Below, piece by piece: positions 26,667-38,652 of a stretch of DNA of 64,000 bases. Source of the stretch: Coprinopsis marcescibilis. Its lineage: Eukaryota > Basidiomycota > Agaricomycetes > Agaricales > Psathyrellaceae. Both the position numbers and the translations under genes were made by a program. Position 1 is the first letter of the stretch; each line of letters opens with the position of its first letter. A model generated the notes under the pieces. It worked only from the letters and a program-made list of their open reading frames with translations. It was not told the DNA's origin and made no database searches. The stretch lies in the NCBI GenBank assembly GCA_004369085.1, contig ML210206.1, positions 62,001 through 126,000 of the forward strand, given 5' to 3'.

Positions 26667-27649
26667 ATGGCGAATCGTGCTCTAAACGACGATGAGGTGG
26701 TGACCGAGATGAACAAGATGGTGCGCCCTGACATCCTCTGGCACCACATTTCCATATCCTGATTCGAAACTATGTTCGGTATAGGTCTTGTTCATCAAGC
26801 AAGAGGCACAGGAGAAGGCTCGGGAGATTCGAGTAAAAGCTGACGAAGAATTTGCCATCGAGAAGGCAAGTCCACGCCAAACACTCTGCACAGCGGCCCC
26901 CCCTCTAACATTGAGATCAGGCCCGACTTGTGAAGCAGGAACAACAAGCCATCGACTCACAATTCGAGAAGAAGCGCAAGCAAGCAGAGATTTCCCAGAA
27001 GATGTGCGTATCCGAGCACCGTCTCCGCTGTATCTCTGCTCACCTGTCGCGATTCCCTGTTGACAGTGCCCAGTCAAATCTGACCAACAAGGCTCGGTTA
27101 CGACTCCTGCACCGAAGGGAGGAGCACTTGCAAGATCTCTTCAATACGACGCGAAATGCCATCTCTACGCTTTCCCAAAACTCAGACCGTTACATCAAGT
27201 TCTTGGAAGACGTCATCCTTCAAGGTTTCCTCCAGCTCATGGAGCCCGACGCTACGGTCTTGTCCCGCAAGATCGACGTCGATGCAGCTAATAAGGCTGC
27301 TGAGCTTGCAGCGGCAGGATACAAGAAACTGAGCGGCCGCTCTGTTTCGTACGAAGTAGAGGGTACCCTGTCTGACGATTTGTACGCGTTCCCTCCGATA
27401 TCGCATCTCAAATTCCCCTGACATCATATTCTCCAGGGCGGGCGGTGTGAAGTTGATCAGTGGAACCAGACGGATAACACTGGACAACACTCTGGATGAA
27501 CGCCTACGACTGTTGGAAGACAGGGTCAGCTCCCTCTTGATTCTATGTGCAATCCTTTGGGAACTGATTGACTTCCGTCGACCTAGATGCTGCCAGAAAT
27601 TCGAAAGGATCTGTTTGGCATCAACGAGAACCGAAAATTCTACACATAA
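26667..27649 (+). CDS. VMA4: Vacuolar H+-ATPase subunit E
   Basis: Subunit E forms part of the peripheral stator stalk of the V1 sector, which holds the catalytic head against the rotating axle during vacuolar acidification. Spliced sequence starts MANRALNDDEVVTEMNKM. It continues with the long charged helix FIKQEAQEKAREIRVKADEE and FEKKRKQAEISQKIAQSNL, then KARLRLLHRREEHL. Further on are LQLMEPDATVLSRKID and GGVKLISGTRRITLDNTL, and it ends GINENRKFYT at 27649. Length of about 220-230 residues matches the family. Five to six short introns interrupt the gene, and all joins keep frame. It is a housekeeping gene, and nothing in its surroundings is functionally linked. Confidence 0.94.
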
Positions 27650-27784
27650 ATCATTTGCTTTTCTACACCATAATAACATTACCATTTCGTCAGGATATTT
27701 GTGACCAAAACGTGGTCGGATTCGTGCGCCTTGACTAGCAGAACTAAAATAACCAACCAACGTTGTTGGATCGAGCAAAAACTA

Positions 27785-27882
27785 TGCATTAAGAGGGAAT
27801 CGAACCCCCGGCGGGTCGAGCTTGTGCTCGCAATGGCCAACTCGAATGGCAACGACCCAGGTTACCACTACCCCATTAATGC
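27785..27882 (-). tRNA. tRNA-Gly(GCC) with 27-nt intron
   Basis: On the minus strand the exons are identical to the tRNA-Gly at 9489-9572, including the acceptor GCATTAA/TTAATGC and the anticodon GCC. The intron after position 37 is 27 nt instead of 13; both start T(C/T)CGAGT, and this one carries extra GC-rich sequence. A TTTTT run lies just downstream (27777-27781 on plus), suitable as a Pol III stop. Confidence 0.92.
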
Positions 27883-28924
27883 TTATGAGTGTTCTTTGTG
27901 AGGAGAGTCCACGATGTTAAAGCTTGAAGTGCGTTCATGAACCAGATGTCAATCTAATAATCGGATGACAATTATTTTCATTGCTACGTACGCGCTACAT
28001 ACGCTCTCTAGCAAGGAATCATGATGTGGTGTGCAATGTGGACACTCAGACCGGGTCGAACGTCAAGGTCTCCAGACAGAATTTTTACCGTTCAATTTAG
28101 ACGGCTTGAGAAGGGAAGATTGGCCGTTAGGCCAGGGTATGAGACCCAATGCTCATAGGGTCACGATGTCCTTTCTGTTTCATAATATGGGGTAGTACTA
28201 CAACCTACATGCAGGGTATGTAGTGAGACAGAAATCATTCCTCGATATCTGCTGCTTTACGGGATCCTGTGCGCGGCAAAGAAGGCGGCAATTGTGAGCC
28301 GCAAAGCCACCCACCGCAGTTTCAGACAGCTACCAGGACGATTGACCAATTTACCCAATTAGGCATTGTCGAATATCGAGGCTCATCGTGAGCCAAACCA
28401 GAGGCCCAATGCGCACCGACAACGATCAATAAGCGCCCAAAATGCTTCGCCCACTCTAAGAAGCCTCCAACCTTCAAGCTACTGAGGCTCGGAAAGATGC
28501 CAGTGGCTTTAAGTTGCCTTCGAGTACGTAGGACTTTTGATTTGGGCTGCCCCTCCCTCCCGTCCAATACCATCCGATTCGACCATACAGGAGTAGCAAA
28601 TATCTCTGGATTGTAGTCGTGTATTTCAAGGTACAATAAATTCGTAAAATGTTACAGATGGGGGCATAAGCTAGAAATACAAAGGATGTACAACACAGGT
28701 AAATAAGTATTTGAATAACAAGATCTAATCAATGCTTGGAATAAATCGAAATAATTATAGTTGGGTGTGGTTTTCTTCCTCTGTCACTGTGGAGCACCAC
28801 CATGACAATTGGATCACAAAAGCCTCGTCGAAATGTATAGGTTTCGCCCTGGAGCAATCAATATATCAGACGTGGACGGGGAAACAAGATGGACGAGCGT
28901 CGAGGTCGCAGAACAGATGATGGC
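27883..28924. other. Intergenic between tRNA-Gly and monooxygenase
   Basis: No gene recognised. A minus-strand open segment at 28322-28636 of about 100 codons has no family resemblance that I can name. The right end is the 3' flank of the FAD monooxygenase. Confidence 0.35.
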
Positions 28925-30876
28925 TCAAGCCACAGACGTCTGTACTGTTGATGGTATGCTCACGCTCCCTCTCCGATCGGTATGTTCAAAGTAGGCACCC
29001 CATTGTGTCCACCAGTCGTCGACCGACTCGCTAGCATCATGCGTGCAGATATCCAAAACACCTCCCCAAACCATCTTGAACGTTGCTTCATCCATATGTT
29101 CCCAGTCCTCGTAGGCAAGTGCCTTGCGCATGACGTCGTCTCGCCTGTGCATTGCGACAGCAGGAACCGTAAGCATCGCTTGCTGCTGCACCTCGTGTGC
29201 ATGCACTGATGCCACCCGTGGTTGACGAATCTCTTCATATGCCGTCAGAAGCTGCGAGACCTGATTCCGATTGGTGATTCTCGAGAATAGATTCCCGAGT
29301 GTGAGGGCGTCCTCCAAGCCCAGCCCCGTGGAATGGAAACCAGAAGGCTAGGAGATTTACATTAGATTGAGATAATCTCTAGAGAATGTAAGCCAAGGGG
29401 CATGCATACCAATAAAGGATGTGCCGCCTCTCCGACGAGGACGATACGCGCCTCATCGCACACAAGAGATTCGAGATGCGGTCGAACTCGAACTATTCTG
29501 GCAGAGAACCGGTTCGTCGACTTTAAGAGCTTCAGCGGTCTACGGAGCTTCAGCACGAATTATGTCCCAAGAGGGCAAATGCCGTACCTTGGCTCAAACC
29601 GGGAGTAATCTAGGTCCCATTGATCAAGGGAGGAGAATGATTTCCATTCTTCGTCCCCTTCCTTTAATGGACCATTATAGGTGTAGACAAGAGACACTGA
29701 GAATTCCTTTCCGCCGGCCTTATCGTTTAACATTAGGTTTGACCCGTATAGCGCTGCATTCTTATCTCACCAGCAGATGCCCTCGCAGGATGTAGCCATC
29801 TCCTAAGAAAAGTGTCCACTATATTACTGATGTATGAGCGCTGCACACCTTTATATCTCAGTGAACGTATATGAAGGACTCACAACCAGTGGGTTCGCGA
29901 ACGGTCTCAAGTCTTCATCCCCTTCGAGAACTGCGGTCGGAATAGAGAATGTAACCCACAGTCGTTTACCACAGGTGTCTGGAGGAGGGTTAATGCCTTC
30001 ATATTCTCCTGTCACTACGCCCCGCATAAAGCTATCATATCCGTCCGCTCCAACAATCACATCAGCCTTGAGCTTTTCCCCGTTCCCTAATGTCACCGAA
30101 ACGCTTTCGGAGTCGGCGTCAACAACATCGGCTTGGAACATGAACTTTACACCTGCTTCACTGGCAAGTTCGTGAAGCGCGTAATGGAGTTCAGAATGCT
30201 GTCATGTCAGGCAGTGAGCATTGTGGACATGCTGCGTGCAACATACAAGCACGCACCTCGATAAACAGGAAATCCGCCAGGAGATGCACCAGGAATGTCT
30301 CCTGCATGATCACGGATCCGATAGGTTCGCCATTTGCCCCTATTTGATTCATTCAATTGAGGAATTGTGGGCATACTGAGATAAGACACGCACCATTGTG
30401 GAATGTAAAGGTATCGCATTTGTGCGACATTTTGGCAAGAGCAGGAGCTAAGCCCCATTGGTTCAGGATTCGAGTCATGTTGGGCGGGGAACTACACATA
30501 GTACGTGGGTTCAGTTGCTTTCCAATTCAACGAATGTGGCTCGGCGATCCAAGAACATACCGGAGACCTCCTTTACACTTTCCAATAGAAGACAACGATT
30601 AGACCCAAAAGTCAACTATAGACAAAGTAGAGACACCGCAATACCTTGCTTACCACAGAATGCCCATCACTCTTTTCAATTATGAGAACACTGTGACCTG
30701 CTTTTCTTAACGTGTATGCAGTTGCGAGACCTACAAATTGGGTGATATCCCCAAGGTTAGATAGATCGCCCAGGGAGCATCAATAACAGTGACTTGCCTG
30801 CTATGCTTCCCCCGACAACTATGAATTTGAGGCTGACGCTCGCTCTATTCTTGTGGACGGAGATTTGGCCGGGCAT
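28925..30876 (-). CDS. FAD-dependent monooxygenase (salicylate-hydroxylase-like)
   Basis: Group A flavin monooxygenase that would hydroxylate an aromatic or polyketide-like substrate using NAD(P)H and O2. It starts MPGQISVHKNRASVSLKF at 30876 and leads into the FAD Rossmann motif IVVGGSIAG and a following EKSDG stretch. The DG motif reads VIVGADGYDSFMRG. The third flavin motif reads VLVGEAAHPLL, so the usual GD is GE, a conservative but notable change. The C-terminal helices include EDALTLGNLFSRI and LTAYEEIRQPRVASV, stop at 28925. The gene is split by about eight introns. Substrate cannot be told from sequence. A monocarboxylate-type transporter and an acyl-CoA oxidase-like gene follow, hinting at a shared pathway. 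Confidence 0.85.
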
Positions 30877-31972
30877 TGATTCGTATTGTGGGCCCCAACA
30901 GGCGGAGGGAGGTATCGAAGGTTGGCCTGGGAGAGAAGAAAGTGGGCGTTAGACACGCCGCTCTTGAAGCATATATAAGATGATGATAGATCCTACACGC
31001 CTGACATCAGTTCCATATTGATCTTGAAATCAGATCCTGGGACCAGGGACTGAACAAAGAAGATTGGGCTTGGTTGGGACGGTAAACCAGAACACGTGAA
31101 GACTAGATGTCGCCCAAACTGACGACACACGGTGGGACCTGGCAGGAGTTGAGCTCGGAGAGAGTTTGGAGTACTTGCCTACATTAGGTGCTACACATAC
31201 TCAGGGTCCTCCTAAGCCATTCGAGTGAATAGACTTTAGGTAGAGACGACATTGTTTATCAGTATCGTTCCGATTCTCCAAGGATTTCCCGACAGTCCCT
31301 AACGCATGCGATTTGTAAAGGACAGCCTCAAAACGAGATCAAAACGGCACTTCCTAAGTTCCTTGATTGAGAACATGTTGCGCAGTCACCAGCATTCGGC
31401 CAGAAAAGTCTATGCTGGGAAATTACTGTGAAAAGAAGTGGGATGGGAATGTGGAACCAGCGGTACCACCTGAGCAACAGAAATGGCGCGGTCGCCGTCG
31501 TAATGTACAATAGGCAAAGTTTTGTGAACAACGTGAACACTGAAGGATGCTTTCACCCTGGTTTCTCAACTGTCAAATTCAAAGCCGACGGCATTTACCG
31601 AGACCGAGGACGGAACCAATCATGAATTAGGGGAATCTGGAGTACGATTGTGCGGCGGGTCGGAATCAAGATGGCTGGCATAGTGTTTTGCGATGTACCC
31701 ACAACTGTGACTGTTGGAGACTTTTGGTTGGGGTGTTGTGTTTTACATTTGGTTATCAATCATTGTGTCCGATGCGAAGGTTGTTAACTGTGCCATTTTG
31801 TTCATCATTTTATTCGTGCGGCGGCGAGAAGTTGCTATTGTACAGAAGATGGCAAATGCGCATTCGATTTTTCATTGCCCACGTCGGAATTGACGTCCGC
31901 ATCACTCCCGAAGGTCAGAGGCGTAAGTATTTGGAGACCCCAGACTTGATAGTCCCGACACCCCAACGTCGT
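30877..31972. other. Intergenic between monooxygenase and transporter
   Basis: No consistent exon chain and no recognised family. It holds the monooxygenase promoter (left side) and the 3' end of the transporter (right side). Several short plus-strand frames around 31430-31990 look like chance. Confidence 0.35.
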
Positions 31973-33995
31973 CTATATCCGTTTTGAATTTCTTCTTACG
32001 GAAACCGATTTCCAAATGAAAAGGTAACATGCGGTTCCTGCAAACGCAACGACCTATAAAATCGCACATTTAGCATATTTGGAACAAGTATCAATAGAAT
32101 GACGTACAGCTGCGAAGATAAGAGGCCGTTGCCAATGGTGTTCTGAAGTGAGGAGCGCTCCAGCGATGGGGTTACCTGTCAGCAAGGCGAATGCCAACAC
32201 AAAAGATAATGCCCCAATACGAATCCTGATCAATCATCAGAGAAGTGGTATTATGGACAGGCAAGTCAAAACATACCCTAGATCAGAGAGGTCCGCATGC
32301 GTGATGAAAGACGCAACAGCAGGCGTAGTGAGAGAGACCACTGCAGTACCCGAACACAAAAAATCAGCCTCGCATCTGAAACATTGGCAACTACGCCTGC
32401 TTACCTCCTCCAGAGAAGAAACCATAAACAATTCCGAAGCCAGCCACTCCAGCAACGTTTGTGGCACCGAATAGCGCAAACATCAGTGCACCGCACACGC
32501 CAGAAGATGCAATCAAAACTGTAAAATGCCGGTGAGTAAACATGGAATTAACGAGGAACTCGTGGCTGCCACACGTACTGTTAAGTGGGCCATAGAAGTC
32601 TGCAACGACATTTGGGAGTATCCGTCCAAAAATAGACGAGGCGTTCATGATTGTGATCTACTCGTCGTTTTTATCGGTTAGAACAGAACAATAGTCCACA
32701 ACGGCTGATCGACGCACCGAATACTTCAAAAATTGTGCATCTACCGAATGGAGAGCGGCGTAGAGCTGGAGGTAGAAAACTGTGTAAAGTGTCAGCGAAA
32801 GATAAATGAAGACGTTTGGCAGCTTACATGGCACGAACAGACCCCAGAATACCTATTGACGCACAAGGTTATATGAGTTGCTCCTGTGCAAATGATAGAA
32901 GCTCACGAAAAATGTTCCGATTGCGAAGACGACGAATTGCGAGTCCCGGATCACCTCCTTGAACGATGCAGGTGGGGTCGATTCATTCCCGACCTTGCGG
33001 ATGGCAAGTCGAGGTTTCATGATGAGATTGGCCACTAAAAGTAACCCTACATCCAGAATCCCAACGGCCCTAAACAGATATGACGGTATCGGACTACAAG
33101 GAGATGATATCTCTTACCTTATTCCCCATGCGAAAGACTGGTGTTCAAACAAATTGTTCAAAATGACTGGGTACAAGCATGCACCAACACTAGAACCTGT
33201 GTAATTGGTAATTGAATAGGCTGGACACACAAATACTGGCTAACCTCCTTACCTGCAACGACGATACCCATAGCCAGCGACCGCTTCTGGCGAAAATAAT
33301 GGGAAGTCATTGTGAAACAGGGTAGAAACATTAATCCCATTCCAGTTCCCAGACCGACTCCCTGTGCGAGGAAGTGCTGATAGTATTGGTGTGGCTGAGC
33401 TAGTGATAACATGAAAACTCTGGTGATATAGTCAGTCTATAGGTCTGGCACCGGTTCGAGAAAGCCTCTTACGAGATCGCGTAGATGACGGTCCCGACAA
33501 TCATGCAATGGTGGAAATAACCATTCTCCAGCAGTCTATTGGCCGGAAGACCAAGGGCAAATAGAAGGAACACCTGTACAGAGCCAATCCAGCTGACCTC
33601 AGACGGCGAGTTCTGGTTCAAGGTTACACGCTAGAAAATTCGTTTGCCACTGCAATGGGATAAATCCAGACCAAAGAGTGTACTTACTGTGTAGTAGTCT
33701 TGATACACCCCGAAGGACTGCACGACCCCGAACGTACAAAATGACACCAGCGTCCTGCATATATTCAGCGTCGGGTACAAAGCGGACGCAAAGAAACCTG
33801 TAGTCACCCCCCAGCAATCGACAACCACCCTTGTAAACCACCCTCACGGAAGTCGTCCGGTGATCCTCTAGTCCCAGCCTCCTTGTGTACTAGATCATCT
33901 TCGTTCGAGGTGTTTGAGGCGTAGGCTTCCTTGGACTCCACGGTAGAAACACAGTCCAAGGATGATCCATCGTGTATTGAGGTGGTCGATTTCAT
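31973..33995 (-). CDS. MFS transporter, monocarboxylate-porter type
   Basis: Major facilitator superfamily permease of the fungal monocarboxylate transporter-like (MCH) group, placed in the plasma membrane. A hydrophilic N-terminus (MKSTTSIHDGSSLDCVSTVE) starts at 33995, then FREGGLQGWLSIAGG, the family's entry to the first span. Next come SFGVYQDYYT, the GVGLGTGMGLMFLPCF span and HYFRQKRSLAMGIVVAG, the conserved loop motif RR/K-x-x-AxGI. Later spans include AGVAGFGIVYGFFSGG and LIFAAVVAFAGTACYLFI. It ends in a basic tail, VRRNSKRI, at 31973. About ten introns. It is likely to carry a carboxylate or a metabolite of the neighbouring oxidoreductases; substrate unknown. The exon joins in the middle were followed only partly. 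Confidence 0.8.
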
Positions 33996-34116
33996 GGTTT
34001 TGGGAAGAGTGCTGGAATCGACCTTCTAACCTCGTGCACTTTGATGACCCCAAGCCAATCTTTACTTTCCCATGTTGCGAAGAATTCGCCCTCGTTTTTG
34101 ATTTCTTCGCCGCAGG

Positions 34117-34683
34117 TTATGTCACCTGCCAAATAGCGCTGTTCACACACAGTATAGTTGTTGCGAAAAGGAAAAACTGAAGACCAAAAGCCCGCGGGAC
34201 TAGAGTACTGCAGCTGAATGATGAAAGTGCTACAGGGGTGACCCCGCGACCCTGAATAGGCCGTATTTGCTCCGCATGGAGAATGTACACATTAGCTTTG
34301 CCCAAAAGAATGTTGGGCCAATCTAATATATGCACGCTGGCGTTAGTAGACTCCGAGCAACATAAGATAATAAATCATACTCACCGGCGTCTACGTTAAC
34401 GTTCCAGGTATATTTATGAACGTTACCGCCGTCTGTTATCAGGAGTGAGATTTCGGAAGACGGCTCGCCCAGAGATTTCGCAATAAAGATGTCCACAAGC
34501 CCGTTTCGGTGACAGCTGTGAGTGTCCTGAAAAACTAACTTGCTGGAGCTGTCAGGGGCTCAAGCGGCCCTGCAATTTATGGTTAGAGGACGACTGTAAA
34601 AATCTACCTGACGACACGTTTTCTCGTGGCCGCGCAACCTTCGAAAGTTGAAATTAGGATGATATTAACGACATTAAGCATGT
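34117..34683 (-). pseudogene. Possible relic of a small secreted GPI-anchored protein
   Basis: Minus-strand pieces read as a secretory-type start (MLNVVNIILISTFEGCAA), then a beta-sandwich-like stretch (GLVDIFIAKSLGE, SEISLLITDGGNVHKYTWNV). A spliced piece DWPNILLGKANVYILHAEQI follows, and then a Ser-containing segment and hydrophobic tail (FGLQFFLFATTILCV) that resembles a GPI signal. This order matches small Kre9/KNH-like Ser-rich anchored proteins of basidiomycetes. The piece between about 34545 and 34600 cannot be spliced without a stop, so it looks broken. It could also be chance. Confidence 0.25.
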
Positions 34684-35400
34684 AGAAAGATCTTGAGGGC
34701 AATGTAGCGGAGTAAGTTCGCCAAAGCCAACTGGTTCGCGAACCCTTGCAAACTGGTCGTGGGAATGCGTGTGTCAGCCAGCCTTGTGCAAACTGTGGCT
34801 GACGAGTCCGACTTGACAATGTTCTCCTCCGACTCGCTCAGCCTAAAGTGATGTACCAATACTGAAGAATTTTCTCTTGGGTTCCTGATAGCCTGATTGT
34901 GTCTTGGTCACAGCAGCCCCTGCTTCCTCTTAGACTGTACATCAGCTATCATAATGAATTCCTCCACCCCGAACTTGCATCACAACCTTCGCACACACGA
35001 ACTAGGCTCGGACATCTCTCTCTGCGAACTGCTGTGTGAAAAACTGGCTTGGTCTTTAGTCTGGTTAAGCTGACCGAAACGAGCGGAGGCACGGTTCAGT
35101 ATTCACGAAATTATGCTTAATACTAAATCTGACATCGGGAAGATCTCGTTATCTCCAGCCTACTTTTGTGTCGTTCTCGAATCCAAAAGCAGACAACTTG
35201 GCGGTTCTAAGCCTCGTGTCAACTTGAGGTTCCGTACACCGATCTGATATTCTCAACCGATTTCTAACCACTGGCTTGACCTGATCACCGATCATCGACC
35301 CTCCATAATAGCCCCTCTTCGATGGTTGCCCCAGTTCACAGCAAGTTGTTCCTACACAGATCCAACGGAACTTTCTAATTTAGGCGGCGAAGATGTGAAA

Positions 35401-35408
35401 TATATAAA
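35401..35408 (+). promoter_or_regulatory. TATA box before acyl-CoA oxidase-like gene
   Basis: tatataaa stands 51 bp before the ATG at 35459, supporting that start codon over an earlier one. Inferred from sequence and spacing. Confidence 0.45.
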
Positions 35409-35458
35409 CGGACACTCAAATCTCCTCTCCAAGCCACTGACACATACTCCTCCCAACC

Positions 35459-37299
35459 ATGCCCAACAACCTCTACCAGCATCCACTTTTCCAGACTCGA
35501 GGGGAACTACTCTCCGTCGATGAGCGTGTAGCCTTATCATACCAACGCGCAAAGATATTACTGCAAACATATCGTAAGGAGTCTTCGATGATAACCACCA
35601 CCTATATTGACACCGTCTCAGGACTCACGGCACGCGATGTTCAATTCTGCACCCCGCGATACTGGGAGCTCATGATGGACCCCATCTGCTCTCAAGATAT
35701 TGCCATGTTCACAATTTTAGCAGCTCACGTTGGTCTGGCAGTCGGGACGCTTTCAAGGCATCTTAAGAAGCGCCCCGACCTTCGCTCTCTTGTTGAGCGC
35801 TTGCTCAAGTTTGAGACTGTTGGTATTTATCTGCTGACCGAGCGGGGCCACGGCTTGGACTCGTTCAACATCGAAACGACGGCAACAAAAACAGAAAACG
35901 GTTTCATTCTTCACACCCCACGTGAAGAGGCATCAAAGTAAGTCAACTTACCTCCCATGCTCGTTGTCCCACTTAACGGTTTATGTTAAAGATTCATGCC
36001 AGCGTCTACTCCGCTCTTTGGAATTCCCAAAGTGGCGTTGGTGATGGCCCGCCTGATCGTTGACGGGCAGGACCGAGGCTGTCGATTTTTCATCGTTCCC
36101 GTGTGCAATTCAAAAGAAATGTACCAGGGCGTATATTCCACGCGCTTGCCACCAAGAAGTGGGACCGGCCCACTTGACTTCTCCATCACCTCTTTTGATC
36201 ATGTTCGACTCCCACCTACCGCTTTGGTCGCCTCGGACGTTTTCGACCTCTCTGCTCCCTCCCGGCCCCTGGAGGCTTGGTGGGGCGAAGTATGGCGAAT
36301 TCAATTGGGAACGCTCTCCGTCCCCGCACCCTGGATTTCTGCGATGAAAACCACTGCTTTCATCGGCGGCAAGTACTCGACACGACGCTGTATTCTTGGC
36401 AAGATGAACGAACCTACCCCAATCATCTCGTTCCGGACTCAACAATGGCCGATCGCCCACTGTACAGCGGCAGCAATGGTCTTGGACAACTGGTACCCCC
36501 GCATTGTAAACTTCGCCATGTCCCAACGTGATCCGCGACTCCGGCATGCTTTTGCAGTCATTGCCAAAACCACTATCTGCAGACATTTCCAACGATGCGT
36601 CCCGGAGATTGCTGAACGATGCGGAGCCCAAGGAACATTCGACCAAAACTACATGGCCAGAATTGAAGTATGTCATTCTTCTCATTTGCGTAACTTACCC
36701 ATCTGATCACTCCTTCTCAGAACGACGGGAAGGGTGTAATTATCGCAGAAGGCGATGTTCTAACCTTGTGCATCCGCCTCTTTTCGGAGTTAGTACAGGA
36801 GCGTTATACCCTCCCCCTTCCCGATCCTTCGGAGTCTCCTTTGGCTCAACATTCGCACTCGATTCTGGAAGAGAACGTCAACCTGTATAAGGCACTGGGT
36901 TGCAACCATAGGAGCGATGCATTCAACTCGCTCATCCTTCCTCAATCAGAGGCGGCCATAGAGGCGATGGGTCACGCCCTTGCCTACTCCGCCGCGGTCG
37001 AGTCTGGCCTTCCGAAGGCTATCCTCGACATCTACGAGTGTGCCGTCATGCGTCAGGACATCGCATGGTACTCCGAGGCTCTCGGCATAACGAGGATCCA
37101 GCAGCGTATTCGAGAAGACGCGGCCATCTCGAGCTTTATGCCCCAGCTCGACACTTTCCTTTCGAAACTTGACATCGAAAACTTTGTCCAAGCGCCAATC
37201 GTCACTGACGATGCTTGGAATTCGTACATCCGCGATCTACCTCTTTACTCTGGTAATGCCGTCCCATCAGACACTTTTCAACTTCAGGCAATGCTGTGA
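35459..37299 (+). CDS. Acyl-CoA oxidase/dehydrogenase-like flavoprotein
   Basis: FAD enzyme of the acyl-CoA oxidase/dehydrogenase superfamily, expected to desaturate an acyl-CoA (or related thioester) with transfer to O2 or a flavoprotein, often in peroxisomes. The N-terminal helical domain starts MPNNLYQHPLFQTRGELLSV. It is followed by LTERGHGLDSFNIETTAT, the conserved substrate-FAD strand (usually TE-x-GHG), then ASKFMPASTPLFGIPKVALV. The C-terminal domain has IAERCGAQGTFDQNYMARIE and IAEGDVLTLCIRLFSEL, the position of the catalytic glutamate. Two short introns join in frame. At roughly 575-590 residues it is shorter than classical acyl-CoA oxidases (650-700). No PTS1 tripeptide is seen: it ends QAML. 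The natural substrate may therefore not be ordinary fatty acyl-CoA. Confidence 0.85.
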
Positions 37300-38652
37300 A
37301 GTGTATTTATTACTTTGGTGCCCTTCATCTATAATTTGCATCGCTGACTCGGCATTTGTTACGACGACTTCTTGTTCATGACCTCAAGTATCTCAAGCTG
37401 CATTATTAGACCGTACTATACTCGTGCATAGATTCTAGTTCAACATGATTAGGTCTCACCCCGGAAATATTTCACCCCACAACTTCCACGTCCCGTGTGA
37501 CCAAGTATCCAAGTCCCTCACATGCTTTCTAGACGAGGAGCTCAGAACCCGGGTGGTTAACCGCGCATTCCAAAACTGCAGGACGAAGTCGACACCTTTA
37601 GGGTCCATGTGTCCAGTCTTTACATCCGACTGCCGAAAACAGGTTTGCAGGGAAGATGCGAACGTCCCCGTCGGCCCCAATACATTCAACAGGTGCTTCC
37701 AAACTACATGATCGCCGACGTGGGTTTAAACATCATTCCACACAAATCCAAATCCATCCAAAAAGGGTGGAGCTGAGAAATTGCTAGAATTCATCTTTCC
37801 ACTTGACCCGTCTCACTCGAGTGTGACGGAAATGGGGCCACTGCCACAAATGCGACGGGAAATCCAGCGGGAGCCTTCGAACACAAACGCTCTCTCGCTC
37901 ACAGTTCAGAGCCAAAGAAGTAGAAGCCGCCACAACGCTGACTATACCTGTTTAGGGCCCCTGCCGAAAACGAAGGGAGGTAATAAATATCATCAAATTA
38001 ATTATGGTCCTTCCCCAGCATCAGGAACTTTGTGCGGCCTGGATTAGACAAGATCGGAAGGTACCTTTCTGGGGCGGGATTCTTCGAAGAAAACCGTGGT
38101 TATTCGGCTTCCAGTGGAATAGCAAGCGCAACTCGGAGTTTGTTGCAGTGAGGGCACGTCTGTCGTAAATCGCACAATATTCTCTCGAAAGGTCCAGGTG
38201 ATGTGTGCTCCGGGCCGACTTTGGAATAACAGCACTTTCGACGGCTCAAACGCATGTGAGAAAGGAGAAGGGGGCCTTGAAAGTGGAAATCTTACCCAGG
38301 GAAAATATCTTCGTAACTCTCCCAGCGAACTTGCGATGGACACGAGCACAGTCGTCAGCGAGATGAACCGTACAGTGCGAATTGGGATCAGTCACAAGAT
38401 ATCCGTGGTGAAAACCTTCGGTTCCAATAGATTTATGGACGACGGAGTTATGTTGGTTGAGATGGGGTAACCGAGACGATTATTACCTCGCCTAGATTGG
38501 GGTACGGGTCTCGCCCTCGTGGCCGTAGCGCTACGCCCCACCAGACGGCGCCAGCTCGCGCGAACCCTATCAGACGGAATCTGTCCCGTTGGGAATGTCC
38601 ATTCAGAATGAACCTAATCACAAAACGACGAACACAGAATTGGGAGGATTGA
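37300..38652. other. Intergenic between two convergent genes
   Basis: This holds the 3' flanks of the oxidase-like and UBR7 genes. Minus-strand open segments at 37456-37689 and 38044-38349 look somewhat protein-like (DPKGVDFVLQFWNARL; HITWTFRENIVRFTTD), but I could not place them in a family or join them. Confidence 0.35.

Larger units (their letters stand above)
33996..35458. other. Intergenic between transporter and acyl-CoA oxidase-like gene
   Basis: This shared upstream region serves the divergent transporter and oxidase genes. Apart from the possible gene relic at 34117-34683 and the TATA-like site at 35401 I see nothing assignable. Confidence 0.35.

Noticed and set aside
37456..38349. 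Cupredoxin-like secreted protein on the minus strand
   Set aside because: The copper-site residues and the usual order of blocks are absent; the pieces could not be spliced together.
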